Below, piece after piece: positions 21,700 to 35,236 of a stretch of DNA of 64,000 nt. The stretch's first letter is position 1. Each line of letters begins with the position of its first letter. Below the pieces are notes generated by a model. That model was not told the DNA's origin. It ran no database searches and saw only the letters and a list, made by a program, of their open reading frames with translations. This stretch comes from Mytilus galloprovincialis (Eukaryota; Mollusca; Bivalvia; Mytilida; Mytilidae), in contig NC_134843.1 of NCBI RefSeq assembly GCF_965363235.1, positions 67,929,865 to 67,993,864 of the forward strand, written 5' to 3'. Made by a program: the position numbers and the translations under genes.

Positions 21700-22112
21700 G
21701 AGTTTAGCCTTTTCAACAGGTTTTTATAGTTTGTTTTATACTGTTACATCACTGTCCCATGTAAAAAAAAAAGGGGGGGGGTGTGATCCAGCTAACAAGT
21801 TTAATCCCACCTCATTATGTATGTATGTGTTTGTCCCATGTCAGGAGCCTTTAATCAGTGGTTGTCGTTTGTTGATGTGTTACATATTTGTTTTCGACCT
21901 ATTTTTTGTACATTAATTGAACCGTACGTTATTTTCGTTTGAATTGTTTTACATAATGTCATTTCGGGACATTGCACAGCTTACTATGCAGTATGGGTTT
22001 GCTCATTGTTAATTGAAGGCCGTACGGTGACCTATAGTTGTTAATTTCTGTGTCATTTGGTCTCTTGTGAAGAGTTTTCTCATTGACAATCATACCATAT
22101 CTTCTTTTTAGC
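21700..22112 (+). repeat. Dispersed repeat family C
   Basis: Contains CAGGAGCCTTTAATCAGTGG early and ends TTGACAATCATACCATATC. Partial relatives occur at about 10140-10400, 57285-57445 and 62375-62520. Confidence 0.55.
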
Positions 22113-23380
22113 TCTCCTGGCCCAAAGGGCCAAGTGAGCTTTTCCCATCACTTTGCGTCCGCCGTCCGTCGTCGTTGTTAACTTTTACAAAAATCTTCTC
22201 CTCTGAAACTACTGGGCAAAACTAAACCAAACTTGCCCACAATCATCATTTGGGGTATCTAGTTTAAAAAATGTGTCCGGTGACCCGGCCAAACAACCAA
22301 GATGGCCGCCATGGCTAAAAATAGAACAATGGGGTAAATGCAGTTTTTGGCTTATAACTCAAAAACCAAAGCATTTAGAGCAAATCTGTCAGGGGTAAAA
22401 TGTTTATCAGGTCAAGATCTATCTGCTCTGAAATAATTTTCAGATGAATCGGACATTCTGTTGTTGGGTTGCTTCCCCTGAATTGGTAATTTTAAGGAAA
22501 TTTTGCTGTTTTTGGTTATTATCTTGAATATTATTATAGATAGAGATAAACTGTCAACAGCAATTATGTTCAGCAAAGTAAGATTTACAAATAAGTCAAT
22601 ATGACCGAAATGGTCAGTTGACCCCTTTAGGAGTTATTGCCCTATATAGTTTATTTTAAACCATTTTTCGTAAATTTTAGTTATCTTTTACAAAAATCTT
22701 CTCCTCTGAAACTACTGGGCCAAATTATTCCAAACTTGGCCACACTCATCTTTGGGGTATCTAGTTTAAAAAATGCGTCCGGTGACCCGGCCATCAAATC
22801 AAGATGGCCGCCACAGCTTAAAATAGAACATAGTTATAAAATGCAGTTTTTGGCTTATAACTCAAAAACCAAAGCATTTAGAGCAAATCTGACATCGGGA
22901 AAAATTAATTATCAGGTCAACATCTATCTACCCTGAAATATTCAGATGAATCAGACAACCTGTCGTTGGGTTGCTGCCCCTGAATCGGTAATTTTAAGGA
23001 AATTTTGCTTATATTGGTTGTTATCTTGAATATTATTATAGATAGAGATAAACTGTAAACAGCAATAATGTTCAGCAAAGTAAGATTTACAAATAAGTCA
23101 TAATGACCGAAATGTACCCCCTAAGGAGTTATTGTCCTTTATAGTCAATTTTTAACAATTTTCATAAAATTTGTAAATTTTTATTAACATTTTCCACTGA
23201 AACTACTGGGCCAAGTTCATTATAGATAGAGATAATTGTAAGCAGCAAGACTGTTTAGTAAAGTAAGATGTACAAACACATCACCATCACCAAAACACAA
23301 TTTTGTCATGAATCCATCTGCTTCCTTTGTTTAATATTCACATAGACAAAGGTGAGCGACACAGGCTCTTAAAGCCTCTA
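22113..23380 (+). repeat. Large dispersed repeat with two internal direct copies
   Basis: Begins AGCTCTCCTGGCCCAAAGGG and ends near GGTGAGCGACACAGGCTC. Two roughly 490-bp units (from about 22185 and 22680) share CAAAAATCTTCTCCTCTGAA and CCGGTGACCCGGCCA. A fragment of a third starts near 23190. Related ends are at 53915-53950 and 54500-54690. No coding capacity. Confidence 0.6.
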
Positions 23381-23867
23381 GTTTGTATTTTTCATGAATG
23401 TCTATATATACAAAATTGTATATTGTGTATACTATATATATCTTAATCAGGTCTCAAAGAGGATAATTATATTATGTGACATTCCCTGCTTATGGTTTAT
23501 ATTGCCTGAAACTCGTATGAACCCTGAATTACACTTATATTATACGGATTATCCCTACCTTAATATTTTATCCAGAATATTCACCATGCAGTAAATTAAT
23601 TTTCCGTATGTATACGTGAGAGGGCTAACTTGCTGTGAAAATAATTCAAATGTGCAAAATACACTATTTCAAAAAGTTATTAAAATATTGCAGATTCCTG
23701 TATTACATACATGTACTAGATAAATGTTTGTACAGAAATGTTTCTATTACAACTGTCTGAAAATAAGAATGTTTGGTGCATTCTTTAGTAAAGTAACTGC
23801 GTTTTTAGAAAATCAAAGTTAATGTAATTTGTATTGTACACATTAATATTTTTAAATATTTCTATTT
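23381..23867. other. Non-coding stretch
   Basis: No domain, splice-consistent exon or clear repeat recognised. Confidence 0.3.
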
Positions 23868-23995
23868 AGGGACCAGCTGAGGCCCACCTCCGGGTGCGGG
23901 ATTTTCTTGCTGCGTTGAAGAACCATAGGTAGACATCGGTTGTTCTATGGTCTTTGGTCGGTATGTTGTCTCTTTCACATCCTATTTCTATTTCT
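23868..23995 (+). repeat. Dispersed repeat family A, copy 2
   Basis: Truncated, diverged copy: GGGACCAGCTGAGGCCCACC to TCTCTTTCACATCC. Confidence 0.5.
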
Positions 23996-26900
23996 AAATT
24001 TGACTGTATAAACAAAAAGCAAATTAGCTGAAACATTATTAAATACATACAAACACAAGTCCATTAATTATTTAGACTAGCTTCCTCAGATATATTTGAA
24101 CTGTTTTCGATAGTCTTGGTAGGCTCCTTTTTGTAAAACAGAACCAGTGACATATATCTGTTAATTGCGACCTGTGTTACTGCCCTAGATTTTGGTTCTT
24201 AAGGAATAACAAGGCGATTCAAAAGAAGAAGATGTTGCTATATGGAAACTGTCCAACCAGCAACACAGATTAAATAAATACGTGTGAAATTGTACGAAAA
24301 GGGAAGTCCAACTCAACAGAAAGACAACGTAACAATGAATCAGACAAAAGATTGTGGGAAAGGCTGTGTATGGTGAGGTGGATATTCAAAGATATCTGTC
24401 GTAAATGTATATAAAAAGAAATAGCGGTATATCTCTGGTTTAATTCATGCAATGCGTAGAGTGACTTTATAAATATTATATAAAAAAAGCAATGCAACAT
24501 CTAGCTTCAGGGGACTATCATTGTAATAACACATTTTTGTTTTTTCCTATATTTTCTCCTTTTGATTAACCAAAACACTATTAAAATAAAACGGTCTCTA
24601 TAATACATGTAATAACTAAGTACAAATGTATTTAAGCTGGAAGAACTGGTTAATACAAAATTCATATAATGTTACTTAATTCATCTATAATTAAATCTAT
24701 TATGTGGAAAAATTAGTGAATAATTTTTTTAATATTTTCCTTGTATTTCAATTGTTTTTCAATTTAATGGACAATAGCTTTTGTACTTAGAAATCGGAAA
24801 TGGAAACACTCAACATAGAATTTTCATAGTTCACATTGTTATGTGACCAGTGAAAAGGTTTGAGTATATGGATATAAAAAAATAATCTTTATATGAGCAA
24901 AGCTTTAGGTATGTTGTATTTGTTTTTTTAATCCACGTGGTATATATATATTTCTCTAATCTAATTCTTCGTCAATTTATCTCTTTCTGCACCCATTGTA
25001 TAAAAAAAATTAATCAACGTGTGGTTCGTTTGATCTCAGTTCTTCATTGGTTAAAATCCGATTATGACGTCGAATATTCTTGTTTTCCTTTGATTTTCAT
25101 ATTTTGACGTCATGAAAAAGGCAACCATGCCTGAAGACGTCACTTGGAAAGAACACATCTTTTTGCAGATCAGTCTCAAAATAGCAATAAGTTTGCCTGC
25201 GTATTGTTTGAAAATCATTAGAGAAACAGATTCCACCACCAAATCTCGTGTAATAGAATATTTATCCACTATCGACAGTTAAATTTTAAATATTTAAAAC
25301 GCTCGGCGAGCCTCGCGTTTTAAATTTGTGTAAAAATTAATTATCATTATGTCTATAAAACGATTGAGAAACGTATACCTGCAAACGATGGATAACAAAA
25401 ACAGCTGAACATTGTCTATCCAGGGAAAGATACACTTGTGCGGAAAAGATTTGCAACATGGAGATACTACATGTAATGCCATTTTCGACCGGTTTAAAAG
25501 GAAACATTTAATTGTAGGTCTTCTTTTAGGTTAACAAAAATCAACCCCCTGTGTCTCATACTTGCACTTTTGCTGTACATTTGTTGTCTTTAAAAAAATC
25601 ATATTACAAGTATTTTGTAAATGTAACCCTTTTTACAGCGGATGACCTGTATAATATATAACATATATAATTCCGGTGTATTGCTATCGCCTTGATTTCT
25701 ATTACGTAATAGTTGTTTTGGGTTTTCAACTGATCTATAAACATGATGATGAGTAGACATCATCAAGTGCAAACTAACATTGAATTTCACTTTCTATAAA
25801 TTCATTGCTTCAATGAAAACTAATCAGATACTTTTTAAAGAAGATAAATTAATAATATTGAAAAGTTTTGTTATACGTATATACATATAAGTAATTGAAA
25901 AAATAATATATGTTTATGCACACGCATGCGGAAGAATATCTCAAGACCGTTGCAATCTCAATGAACGATAACTCTGCATGGATGATTAAACATGTTTTGC
26001 GGGAAAATACGAATGCCTACTCAAATCCATTCTATTAGAAAAATCGAATTTTTACAGAAGAGTGACGTGTTAACCATGCACTTGCAGTACAATATTATTA
26101 ATATTATAGTAGAATAGAATGAGATACAAATGCATGAAAATTATATATACATGTAACTGTAATATAAAAGTATTAATATAATATATAACAATAAACCAGA
26201 GTATACTGATTTGTATCACTTCAATATAATAGTTATTACGGTGAGGATGAATTCCCTGTCATTAATTTATCATCCACGCACGAACCTGTCACAAGAAAAA
26301 AAACCCATATCTGTACATTAACCTCACTTTCAGGTATATAGATGTGATTTTTTTCTGAGACAAGTGCTTGTCGGACCATCTACAAGAACTTGCGGTCATC
26401 CGATGTTCAGTACTTCAGTACTTTGATATTATTCTGCTTAAATGACCGCTATATTCTTTACAATGAATCTTTCTTACCTAGAAGTACGATTGTAGACAGT
26501 CAAGGTGATGTATTTGAACGTAACCGGACATTTATACAAAACCGTCTAAACTTAGTTATAAATAAATATGATTTTGAAACTTATTCATTTTGACAAAATA
26601 GAGCGAATTCGAACTAATTTTCCAGTAAAATATAATGTTACTAAAATAGAAAAAAAAATCTATTCTCCAATTTCACGACTAGTGACAAATGTGCAGCAGG
26701 ATCCACCTACCCTGTCAGGGAACCTGACATAATCCGCAGCTTTATATATATAGTGAGTTTCTTGTTGCTCGGTCTTTAGTTTTCTATACAGTGTTTTGTG
26801 AACTATCAAAATTGTTTGTCTTTTTTGTCTTTGTACCTAGATGTAGATTCGATTAAATGAAATGAACAAAGCTATCAATTGTGAATTAGATGCGATTGTA

Positions 26901-27036
26901 CAACCCCGCGTTAGATCTATAAAAAGAAACCATGGTTAATCGGAATAGACGGACGTTACATCATTGTTTATTATCTTCGTTTCTATTGTACTATTTATTA
27001 CGTTGTTCTTAATATTTGCAGAAAGCAATCAGTGAA
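23996..27036. other. Non-coding region upstream of the + strand Ig receptor
   Basis: No domain was recognised. The stretch should hold the promoter and 5' UTR exon(s) of the receptor. An acceptor (TATTTGCAG) at 27013-27021 precedes the start codon, so at least one upstream untranslated exon is expected. I could not place it. Confidence 0.35.
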
Positions 27037-27079
27037 ATGAAATGTGCTTTGATGGTTAACATCTTAGTTTGGATGCAAG
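27037..27079 (+). CDS. Signal-peptide exon of the Ig receptor
   Basis: ATG 27037 starts MKCALMVNILVWMQ, with a short hydrophobic core suited to a signal peptide. The exon ends CAAG|GTAATT in phase 1, and joins in frame to the Ig exon at 29428. Upstream TTTGCAG shows that the 5' UTR is spliced. The short hydrophobic core is the weak point of this call. Confidence 0.62.
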
Positions 27080-27262
27080 GTAATTAAAATGAATAAAGAT
27101 TCGTGGGATATGAGTAGATATGACAATCAACAAACAAAAAGACAGGGGTGGGGGGACATGCAGTCCTCCAATTTCTGCATTGCGTATCTATCTATCTATC
27201 TATACTATTAAACGAGAAGACCTCAATTTGTGTGTCGCTTCTCTTCCTTTCACGATAAGCTA

Positions 27263-27447
27263 AGGCAGCAACCATTTGATTTTCGGGGGTGTGGGGGGGG
27301 GGGGCTATAGGTTTTTTTGGAAAAAAAAGTTTGTTTCCAGTTTTTGGAGAAAAAAATAATTTGTTTTGAATTCTGAAAAAAAATTGTACAGAAAAAAAAA
27401 AACCATAGCCCCCCCCCCCCCCCAAGAAAATCAAATGGTTGCTGCCT
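27263..27447. mobile_element. Foldback MITE with AGGCAGCAACCATTTGATTT ends
   Basis: 185 bp in the first receptor intron. Perfect inverted ends of about 20 bp (AGGCAGCAACCATTTG..) enclose long G and C runs and a T/A-rich centre, so the whole unit can fold on itself. Confidence 0.72.
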
Positions 27448-27879
27448 AATCATCATGCCTCTGAGTTCTATAGGTAACATGCATAGTCGCATTTGTCATC
27501 TATTCTTATGATTATTCAGATTGAGTTATTTTTGGAGAAAAACGACAAAAAAGGAGTCCGAATATTTATTCCGTCATCAGACTGACTTTTAGTCATAGAC
27601 AAGACTTCCGGTTTGAAACATGCACAAGTACAACCAATCGTATGATAGATAACAAAAATGAAAAATAAATAAGCCAATCAGAGCGTTCTCCATATCATGG
27701 TGTTTAGATTGCAAGAACCACAAGTATTATACCTCCTTAGAGTAGACAATAATTTTTCGCGTTTATCTACATGTAAACTACTTTAATATATATAGACTTT
27801 CTGTATTATGTCTAATGTTTTCTTTGAAATGTTTACTATTTAAGGGGTTATACCTGTTGCATATATTAGAATAAGTAAA

Positions 27880-28330
27880 ACATGTGGAAACAAGAATGTG
27901 TCCATAGTACATGGATGCCACATAGGCACTATATTTACTAAGTTTCAAGTCGATTGGACTTCAACTTCATCAAAACCTACCTCGACCAAAAACTTTAACC
28001 TGAAGCAGGACAGACGGACGGACGAACGAACGAAAGAACGCACGGATGCACAAACTAGAAAACATACTGCCCATAAATGGGGCATCAAAATTTATTGATG
28101 AAAGGGAAATTAGTAATTTGGCAAAAATGAAAGTAGGATCGAGTTTAGAGAGAGGCAGGATCTTTTTTCGGGACGTCGGGATCGGGTGATTTAAGCTTGG
28201 GATTTGGGGATAGATCTTTATGGGATCCGGCAATATATTTTTCGATTTCTGGATTTCGGGATATGAATTTCTTTAAATGCTGCACCTCGGGATTTCACGT
28301 TTTTAAGCCCGGGATTTCGGGATCAGGACC
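27880..28330 (+). repeat. Dispersed bivalve-type repeat in receptor intron
   Basis: Contains ACAAGAATGTGTCCATAGTA and GACAGACGGACGGACGAACG, then a section with repeated GGGATTTCGGGAT. No coding potential. Confidence 0.45.
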
Positions 28331-29427
28331 CCTCCGACCACCCCATTAAATAAGCCTTAGTCGGTCTTAGTCATTTATACAAGATTCATATCCTACCATT
28401 GGCATGTTATTAGGCTCTCAAAAGAAAAAGCACTGAGTGATGGATTGTCCCAGAAGCATATTTTTATAGACTAATAATGGTCTATATATAAGCAATTACA
28501 TTTATTTCATGTTTGAAGCGGTGCAAATTTTTTTATTTAATTTGACTTTTACTAAAAGATGCATTGTAGCAAAGGAGAAGAATAATTGTGGTCTGAGGCC
28601 AGAAACACGAAAATAATTGAATTTAACAGAAAGGAAACTAAAATTGGACTTTGGAAAAAGGGAGAGGGCTTTTAATACCTGTTATGAAATTTTCCATACA
28701 TAATATCTTTTACAAAAAATCATCCTACAACAGTTCATAAGCTGTATATATTTATGCCCGCGATTTCGCGGATGTGTTCTAGTATCTCTTAAATTTACGA
28801 AATTGGGAGATAACACGCGTTTTTATCATGATGTTTTGTATAATTATCTGAAATAGAAGTACAAATGAAATGGACAAAATAGACCAACATTTCAAATGGT
28901 CGTGATGTCGATAGAATTCAGCAAAATAGACTTACTTTATTTACCTTAATATGGTCCTAGACATTCTATTCGAATATTGAATAAAAAAACAATGTAAAGA
29001 AAACCCCTATTGGTTTCAAAGACAATACCGGTAACAACTTAAAGAAAAGGCAATTTATCTCATATATCTTACGTTTTGCAATATTTGTATGGACGTATAA
29101 TTTAAACATTCAACATTCTGTATTTCCATGATATGCTCAGTTTGTTTATCTTGGAAAGTAAACAAGTTAAAAAAACTATGTTGATTTCATATTCTTATGT
29201 AGTTCCATATGCTCTTGATGCATGCAATAGTTACTAAAAATCCTTTGAATTCCTCATGTATGCACTGGTTATACATAAACCGACTATACAAAACAACTAT
29301 TTGGTATGTTCAATAAGAAAAACAATATGAAAGAAACACATTCTTTAATTATATTTATATTTCAGTTTGAAGTAATCTTTTTGCACATATATGTTACTAT
29401 ATAACTTATGATATTTATTTTTATTAG
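28331..29427. other. Intron of the Ig receptor
   Basis: No further exon or repeat was recognised apart from an inverted match (28755-28785) to the repeat at 14200. Confidence 0.35.
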
Positions 29428-29742
29428 ACATTTCTCACAGTGTTAACTATAGAGAACACACAGTTTATGCCAGTCTTGGTGAAACAGTAGTTCTTCCATT
29501 CAAAGACTCTCGTGTATCCACATTGATATGGAAAAGGAATGAAAATATCATCATATCAGATGGTTTTCTCATTAACCTTAACATCAACGAAAAAGAACGA
29601 TTCAGAATAACAGGCGACCAAAGTATAGGAGAGTACAATTTGGAAATTTCAAACATAACCGAGAGTGATTTAGGCTTGTACTGGTGTGAATTTCAAATAA
29701 AAAACACTGCAGTACAGAGGAAAGTCGTATTGAAGCTTGCAG
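29428..29742 (+). CDS. V-type Ig domain exon of a transmembrane receptor
   Basis: This 315-nt exon lies between TTTTTATTAG and GCAG|GTGAGA, both junctions phase 1. It encodes about 105 residues: SLGETVVLPF (B strand), STLIWKRN (C strand with core Trp), FRITGDQSIGEYNLEISNIT (E strand region) and ESDLGLYWCEF (F strand with D-x-G-x-Y-x-C), ending in a KVVLKLA G strand. The position usually held by the first Ig cysteine reads LPF, so the canonical disulfide appears to be missing. Sequon NIT is present. It is the only Ig domain found between the signal exon and the membrane exon. Ligand unknown. Confidence 0.75.
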
Positions 29743-30071
29743 GTGAGAATCAAATAACATTTTGTTACTAGTTGCCTTCGGTTTTCCATACTTTGTGATA
29801 CACATGGATGGATATCATATTTGTCGGAAAGTAGTACTAGCATAGTGTTTCCCCTATCATAAAAAGAATTTGGTAACTTAATTGAAAATGATGGGTATTA
29901 ATGGTATTCTACTTTATTTTTTGAAGTTGAACTTTTAACTGTTTTGATTCGAGAGCCACTAATTAGTGTTTTGTAGACGCAACGCTATTCTGACATAAAT
30001 GGTATCTTGTTTTCTTTCAAAATCTGAGCCAGTTCTGTTAGCGTAACATTCATATTGTAATTTTTTTTCAG

Positions 30072-30125
30072 ATAACATAAGTACAGTTATCACGGATTTA
30101 TACACAGAACAAAGCACAGTCAAAG
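30072..30125 (+). CDS. Receptor stalk exon 1 (54 nt)
   Basis: Acceptor TTTTTTTTCAG and donor AAAG|GTATTG flank 18 codons, phase 1-1. The peptide is polar and Thr/Ser-rich (NISTVITDLYTEQSTVK), like a membrane-proximal stalk. It could be skipped without shifting frame. Confidence 0.58.
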
Positions 30126-30299
30126 GTATTGTTTCAAACATACGAAAACAAACTCTTCTCGGCACGAGAAGTACATATTTGATTTACAGAAAGAATGATC
30201 TTCAAAATATATGCTACCTAATAGACAACATACTTTGTAAAGCAAGAATGTCTCGAGTCATTCCCCTGTAGAGTTTAAGCAATATATTTGAATATATAA

Positions 30300-30730
30300 G
30301 ACATGTAATTTTTAAAAGGTTCGAAGCACTTTTAATTTTTCTATCTTTTGCTGTTTTCATTGTTACAACGGTCTTTTATAAAATTCCGAAGTCAAACGGC
30401 ACATTTGCACATGTCGATTAACATTTCTGTAAAGTGTCATCAAGTCTCAATATCAAGCACTTTATTCATTTTGGCATGGTTTCCATAGTAACAGCTTTCA
30501 TTTGATTGTTTTTGTAAGTCAAACTGCAACTCTACACATGGTTGTTACCATTTCAGTAAAGGTTAATTTAGTCTGGCACACTTTTTTTTTACCCATTTCT
30601 TGCTGTTTCCACGGCATTGGGACACTTCTTGTGAAAATGTCACCCCCCCCCCCCCCCTATTTGTACATCTGCGCATGGTTATTAACATTATTGTATAGTT
30701 CCACAAATTTGGGTCAAGTCAATTTCAAGT
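30300..30730 (+). repeat. Dispersed repeat with internal near-copies, in intron
   Basis: Segments around GTAAGTCAAACTGCAACTC and CCGAAGTCAAACGGCAC repeat in diverged form. A C run is at about 30643-30656. Confidence 0.4.
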
Positions 30731-31022
30731 GATCAAAAACATGAAAAGTGTGTAGAAGAAAAAAAGTAAAAAAAGAAAAAAAAGAAGAAGGAATGTAGAA
30801 TAACAATACGTCAACTACCTCTGTTACCTATGGGTAACATAATTATCTCGTTTGTCAACGATACTAGTTTTAAGATGTCAATCTGTGACAATGTTGAGTA
30901 ATTATTATATAAGCAAATGATACCTGGCACATCAATTGCACATGTGTACACAATGCATGTGTATTTGAAAGAATAACTATTTTATGTATATACATTATAG
31001 TAAAGGATGATTTCTTTTCTAG

Positions 31023-31091
31023 ATGAAGCGTCCACAAGATATGTATCTGTGGCATACAATACTGACACCGCCATTGCAACAACACCACATA
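31023..31091 (+). CDS. Possible receptor stalk exon 2 (69 nt)
   Basis: A strong acceptor (TTTCTTTTCTAG) opens a frame that fits phase 1 and encodes DEASTRYVSVAYNTD then TAIATTPH. A phase-1 donor exists only as the weak ATA|GTTTGT. If it is not used, the frame runs through a hydrophobic stretch to a stop at 31217-31219, which would make a third alternative C-terminus. The end of this exon is therefore uncertain. Confidence 0.4.
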
Positions 31092-31769
31092 GTTTGTATT
31101 ATTTATTATTCGTAGTTATGGTATATAGGCAAACATTTCTCTTTCGGAGAATCATAGTTCTACAACCTGTTGTAAGGGCGGTTCCATGTGAATCATCTAA
31201 AGTATACATACCGACGTAGTCCTTATTATGCCTGGAGGCACATAGGGCAAGGACTAGATTATAATCATTATTTCCGTAATCAGATGTTGTTTTATAAGTA
31301 GGTGGAGATTACCCCCTAGCTCAACCTCCAACCTGGTGTACCAGGGTTATTTGTTTATTGTTTTTCATTCAATAGATAGATGCCTTCCTAGGTTTACGAG
31401 TCTGATCTTCCTGTCAATTTTGATTTTAGAGTTTTCTTCTCTTAGGAAAATTTGCCGTAACTAGGCTACGACCATCTCCTGTCAGACTATTTCACCCTCA
31501 GATTTCACCCCTATTCACTCATCTATAGCTTCTTAATAAAACTGTTTACTTTTTCTGCAGTTATTTGTTATTTGTCTTTTGTTTTTCTTCTATAATGATT
31601 TATTAAATTCTTCTGCGTAATTTTCCTCCATCGTCTACGGTACTATATCGAATTGTTAAAAAGACAATTGGAGTGAACTTGTATTTTTTTATTAAGTTCA
31701 TGATAAAGTGGGGTTTTATCTGAGAGAATTGATTTCACTATTATATTGGATTTTCCTAATGTATTCCAG

Positions 31770-31835
31770 GTGTGATCAGTACAAACCATCGAAATGAAGA
31801 GTCAACATTGTTTGTGAAGCCGGAAATGTCAACAG
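31770..31835 (+). CDS. Receptor stalk exon 3 (66 nt)
   Basis: Acceptor TGTATTCCAG and donor ACAG|GTTCGT, phase 1-1, 22 codons: VISTNHRNEESTLFVK then PEMST. It resembles the 30072 exon (I-S-T start, S/T-rich end), suggesting exon duplication. Confidence 0.55.
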
Positions 31836-33111
31836 GTTCGTAGCAGTCATTACATAAAATTTTATCGAAATTAAATAATTTCAAACGGGAAATATTTATT
31901 AAAAAAAAATAGTAATACGAAGTACTATGTTTAGAGTAATTGTTTTTGGTTGTTTATTTGTACTTTTATATTTCCCGGAAGGTCTAAAATGATAAAATGT
32001 CCAGACGTATAAGCAGGATCATAAACAATATCATTAGATGTGTTGAAAAATTCAAGCAAAGTACATTTAAAGTTAATATGTGCTTATGACAAAATGTAAT
32101 CTTTAGATTGCAGTATGTAGAAAAAAACAAAACTTTTATATTTGAAAACAAACTGATAACCTTGCCTGTCTTGACTTTCGAAATCTGTTAATTTGCAGAA
32201 CAATTAAAAACAAAAACCTCCAGGTTATTTTAGATATTCATGACCCATGCTTTTTCATCAATATATGCCGTCTGTATATATATATATATATATATATAGT
32301 CGAATGTGTATAAATTTATTTTAATAACATTTTATAAATGATTGATAATTTTCAAAAATGTTGTAACAATTACAATTTTCTAATTCACACAAAAAGAACG
32401 ACTGGCATATACAACTGTATTTACTTATTTCATAAGTGTTTGTTGCATTTATAACAGCTGATAAGAATTTTTTATATCTGAGGCGCCATTTAATTACCGC
32501 ATTAAGCTTTAAAAATCTTATTACACCCAACGTCTCTAATAAACACAATGTTACCAAAAAATAACAAAACTGTCTTTATTCCCTCTGATTAGACTGGATC
32601 ATCGAAAGGTTTTTTTTCTTTTATATATCAATTGTTTGAAATTTAATTGTTCCCTTTTTACCTATCACAGCAGTTCTTGTCCTTAATAGCCAGGCAACAT
32701 CGAACATACCATCTACAAAATAATCTAAAATATATAGATGTCACAAAGTGTTTCTTTAGACATTATAAGTTATAGTGCTATAGTGTTCTTTTCTTTGTCT
32801 TTATAAATTATCAATCCTACTGTTAAACCATTTTTTTTGTAATAATCTTTTGGCATACATATGCATCCCGTGTTCTTTTTTTTTTGTGGCTTATGTGCTT
32901 TGTCTATATGTCATTTTTTTTTATTTTATAGTACTAGTACTTATTTGAAATTATAACACAAATTGAATGTTGACTGCTATATGTTTTACATTTTTACCTA
33001 TAATGTCTTGTATGTTTTGTTCACACATTGTCAATATAATAGAATTTTGTGCGGCTGTTATACAAAAAGATGTTCAGCTAGCTATACGACCAGGTTTAAT
33101 CCACCATTTTT

Positions 33112-34215
33112 GTCGAGCCTGCAACTTTTGTTGCAGAAAGCTCGACATAGGGATAGTGATCCGGCGGCGGCGGCGGCTACGGCGGCGGCGGTGTTAGCTA
33201 ACGTCTTAAAAGCTTTATATTTTAGAAGGTGGAAGACCTGGATGCTTCATACTTTGTATATAGATGCCTCATGTTACGAAGTTTCTGTCAGTCACATGTC
33301 CAATGTCCTTGACCTCATTTTCATGGTTCAGTGACCACTTGAAAAAAAAAGTTCAGATTTTTTGTAATGTTGAATTCTCTCTTATTATAAGTAATAGGAT
33401 AACTATATTTGATATGTGCGTACCTTGAAAGGTCCTCATGTCTGTCAGACAGTCTTCACTTGACCTCGACCTCATTTCATGGATCAGTGATCAAGGTTAA
33501 GTTTTGGTGGTCAAGTCCATATCTCAGATACTACAAGCAATAGGGCTACTATATTCGGTGTATGGAAGGACTGTAAGGTATACATGTCCAACTGGCAGGT
33601 GTCATCTGACCTTGACCTCATTCTCATGGTTCAGTGGTTATAGTTAAATTTTTGTGTTTTGGTCTGTTTTTCTCATACTATATGCAATAGGTCTACTTTA
33701 TTTGTTGTATGGAATGATTGTAATTTGTACCTATCTAGCGGGCAGATGTCATGTGACCTTGACCTCATTTTCATGGTTCAGTGGTCAAAGTTAAGTTTTT
33801 GAGTTTTGGTCTTTTTATCTAATACTATATGCCATAGGTCATCTATATTTGGTGTATGGAAATATTATATGGTCTTTATGTCAGTCGCGCAGGTTTTATT
33901 TGACCGTGACCTCATTTTCACGGTTCATTGTACAGTGTTAAGTTTTTGTGTTTTGGTCTATTTTTCTTAAACTATAAGTTATAGGTCAACTATATATATT
34001 GTATAGAAGTATTGTTAGCTGTACATGTCTGCCTGGCATGGTTCATCTGACCTTGACCTCTTTTTCAAGGTTCATTGGTCTTTGTTTAGTTATCTTGGTT
34101 AATGTTAAGTTTATGTGACAGTTGTATTAAAGCTTAACTTTATACTTAGAACTATCAACATAATATCAATGATTAGTATAGAAGGCGAGACATGTCAGGG
34201 TGCGCACTCTTGTTT
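33112..34215 (+). repeat. 148-bp-repeat element, copy B (uninterrupted)
   Basis: Head GAAAGCTCGACATAGGGATA and a GGC run (33160-33190), then six units of about 146-152 bp with TTGACCTCATTTTCATGG near 33309, 33461, 33611, 33757, 33905 and 34051. It is the reverse-orientation partner of copy A, and preserves the empty target site of the 9542 insertion at 33206-33212. It lies in a receptor intron. Confidence 0.75.
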
Positions 34216-34299
34216 TTCTACATAAGGAAATGCCTGTACCACGTCAGAAATATGACAGTTGTTTTCTATTGGAGTTCGGTATTTTTATTATTTTATTTT

Positions 34300-34690
34300 T
34301 TAATTCTCTTCAACAAATGTTAAATTTGATTAGGAAATATAACTTGCCCTTAAAGATAACAAAAACCATTTTAAAAGTACTAACGAAGTGTGTAACAGCT
34401 ACTTAATTTTGTATTTGATTATATGTTTTCATCGTTTTATTATAATGATCAACTTAAATTCTATATAATTGGGGTTTGATTTGTCTTTTTGTTATTACTT
34501 TATTTTGTATTTCCCTTCAACAAATGTTAAATTTGATTAGGAAATACAACTTACCCTTGAAGATAACAAGAATAATTTTAAAAGTACTGCCGAATTGTGT
34601 AACAGTTACTTAATTTTGTATGTGATTATAAGTTTTCATCGTTTTATGATAATGATCAACTTAAATTCTGTATAATCCTATTTAAAACTA
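34300..34690 (+). repeat. Direct duplication of about 205 bp
   Basis: CTTCAACAAATGTTAAATTT starts copies near 34308 and 34515. They share TTGTGTAACAG-type and ATGATCAACTTAAATTCT segments. No gene. Confidence 0.55.
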
Positions 34691-35236
34691 TATGGTTTGA
34701 GTGTTCATGATAAAGATAAATCCAGAAAAGCACTTCTAACGAATGAAGTGCATAAAGTGTTAATTTTATTTTGATCCTATTTAAAACTAGATTTCTCCTA
34801 AATATGACAGCTTTTGATACCGTCAAATCTGTGAATATTAATTTCATGCACAGGCAGGATTGGAACGTACGGTACAATGTACCTGTCTTCTATTGAAGTA
34901 TACTTTAAGTTAGTTAGTCGACTATCCGGGATAGGTTTTCTCATTGTTTTTTTTCTGGTGGCCAATAATAACTTATTATCAATTCCTTTGAACTAAGGCA
35001 TTAGGTAAATCTGTTGTTTTCTCTCTATGACCGTACTCAAAGAGTGATACACAATGATTTTTTGTTTAATAACGACATATTTGCTTTCCATATTCTGCTA
35101 ATGAGACATCAATAACAAGGTGCAACGAATTAAAAACATCCTTTTTCAAATCGTTCAATTTAATCTAATCATTTAGACAGTATATATTGCCGATAATGCA
35201 ATAAGTCATGATTTTAAATCCCTTTTCTTAAGAATG

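Noticed and set aside
32671..32730. Further stalk exon of the Ig receptor after TATCACAG
   Set aside because: The frame is open in phase 1 (AVLVLNSQATSNIPSTK) but hits a stop with no GT donor. It may be a dead exon copy.
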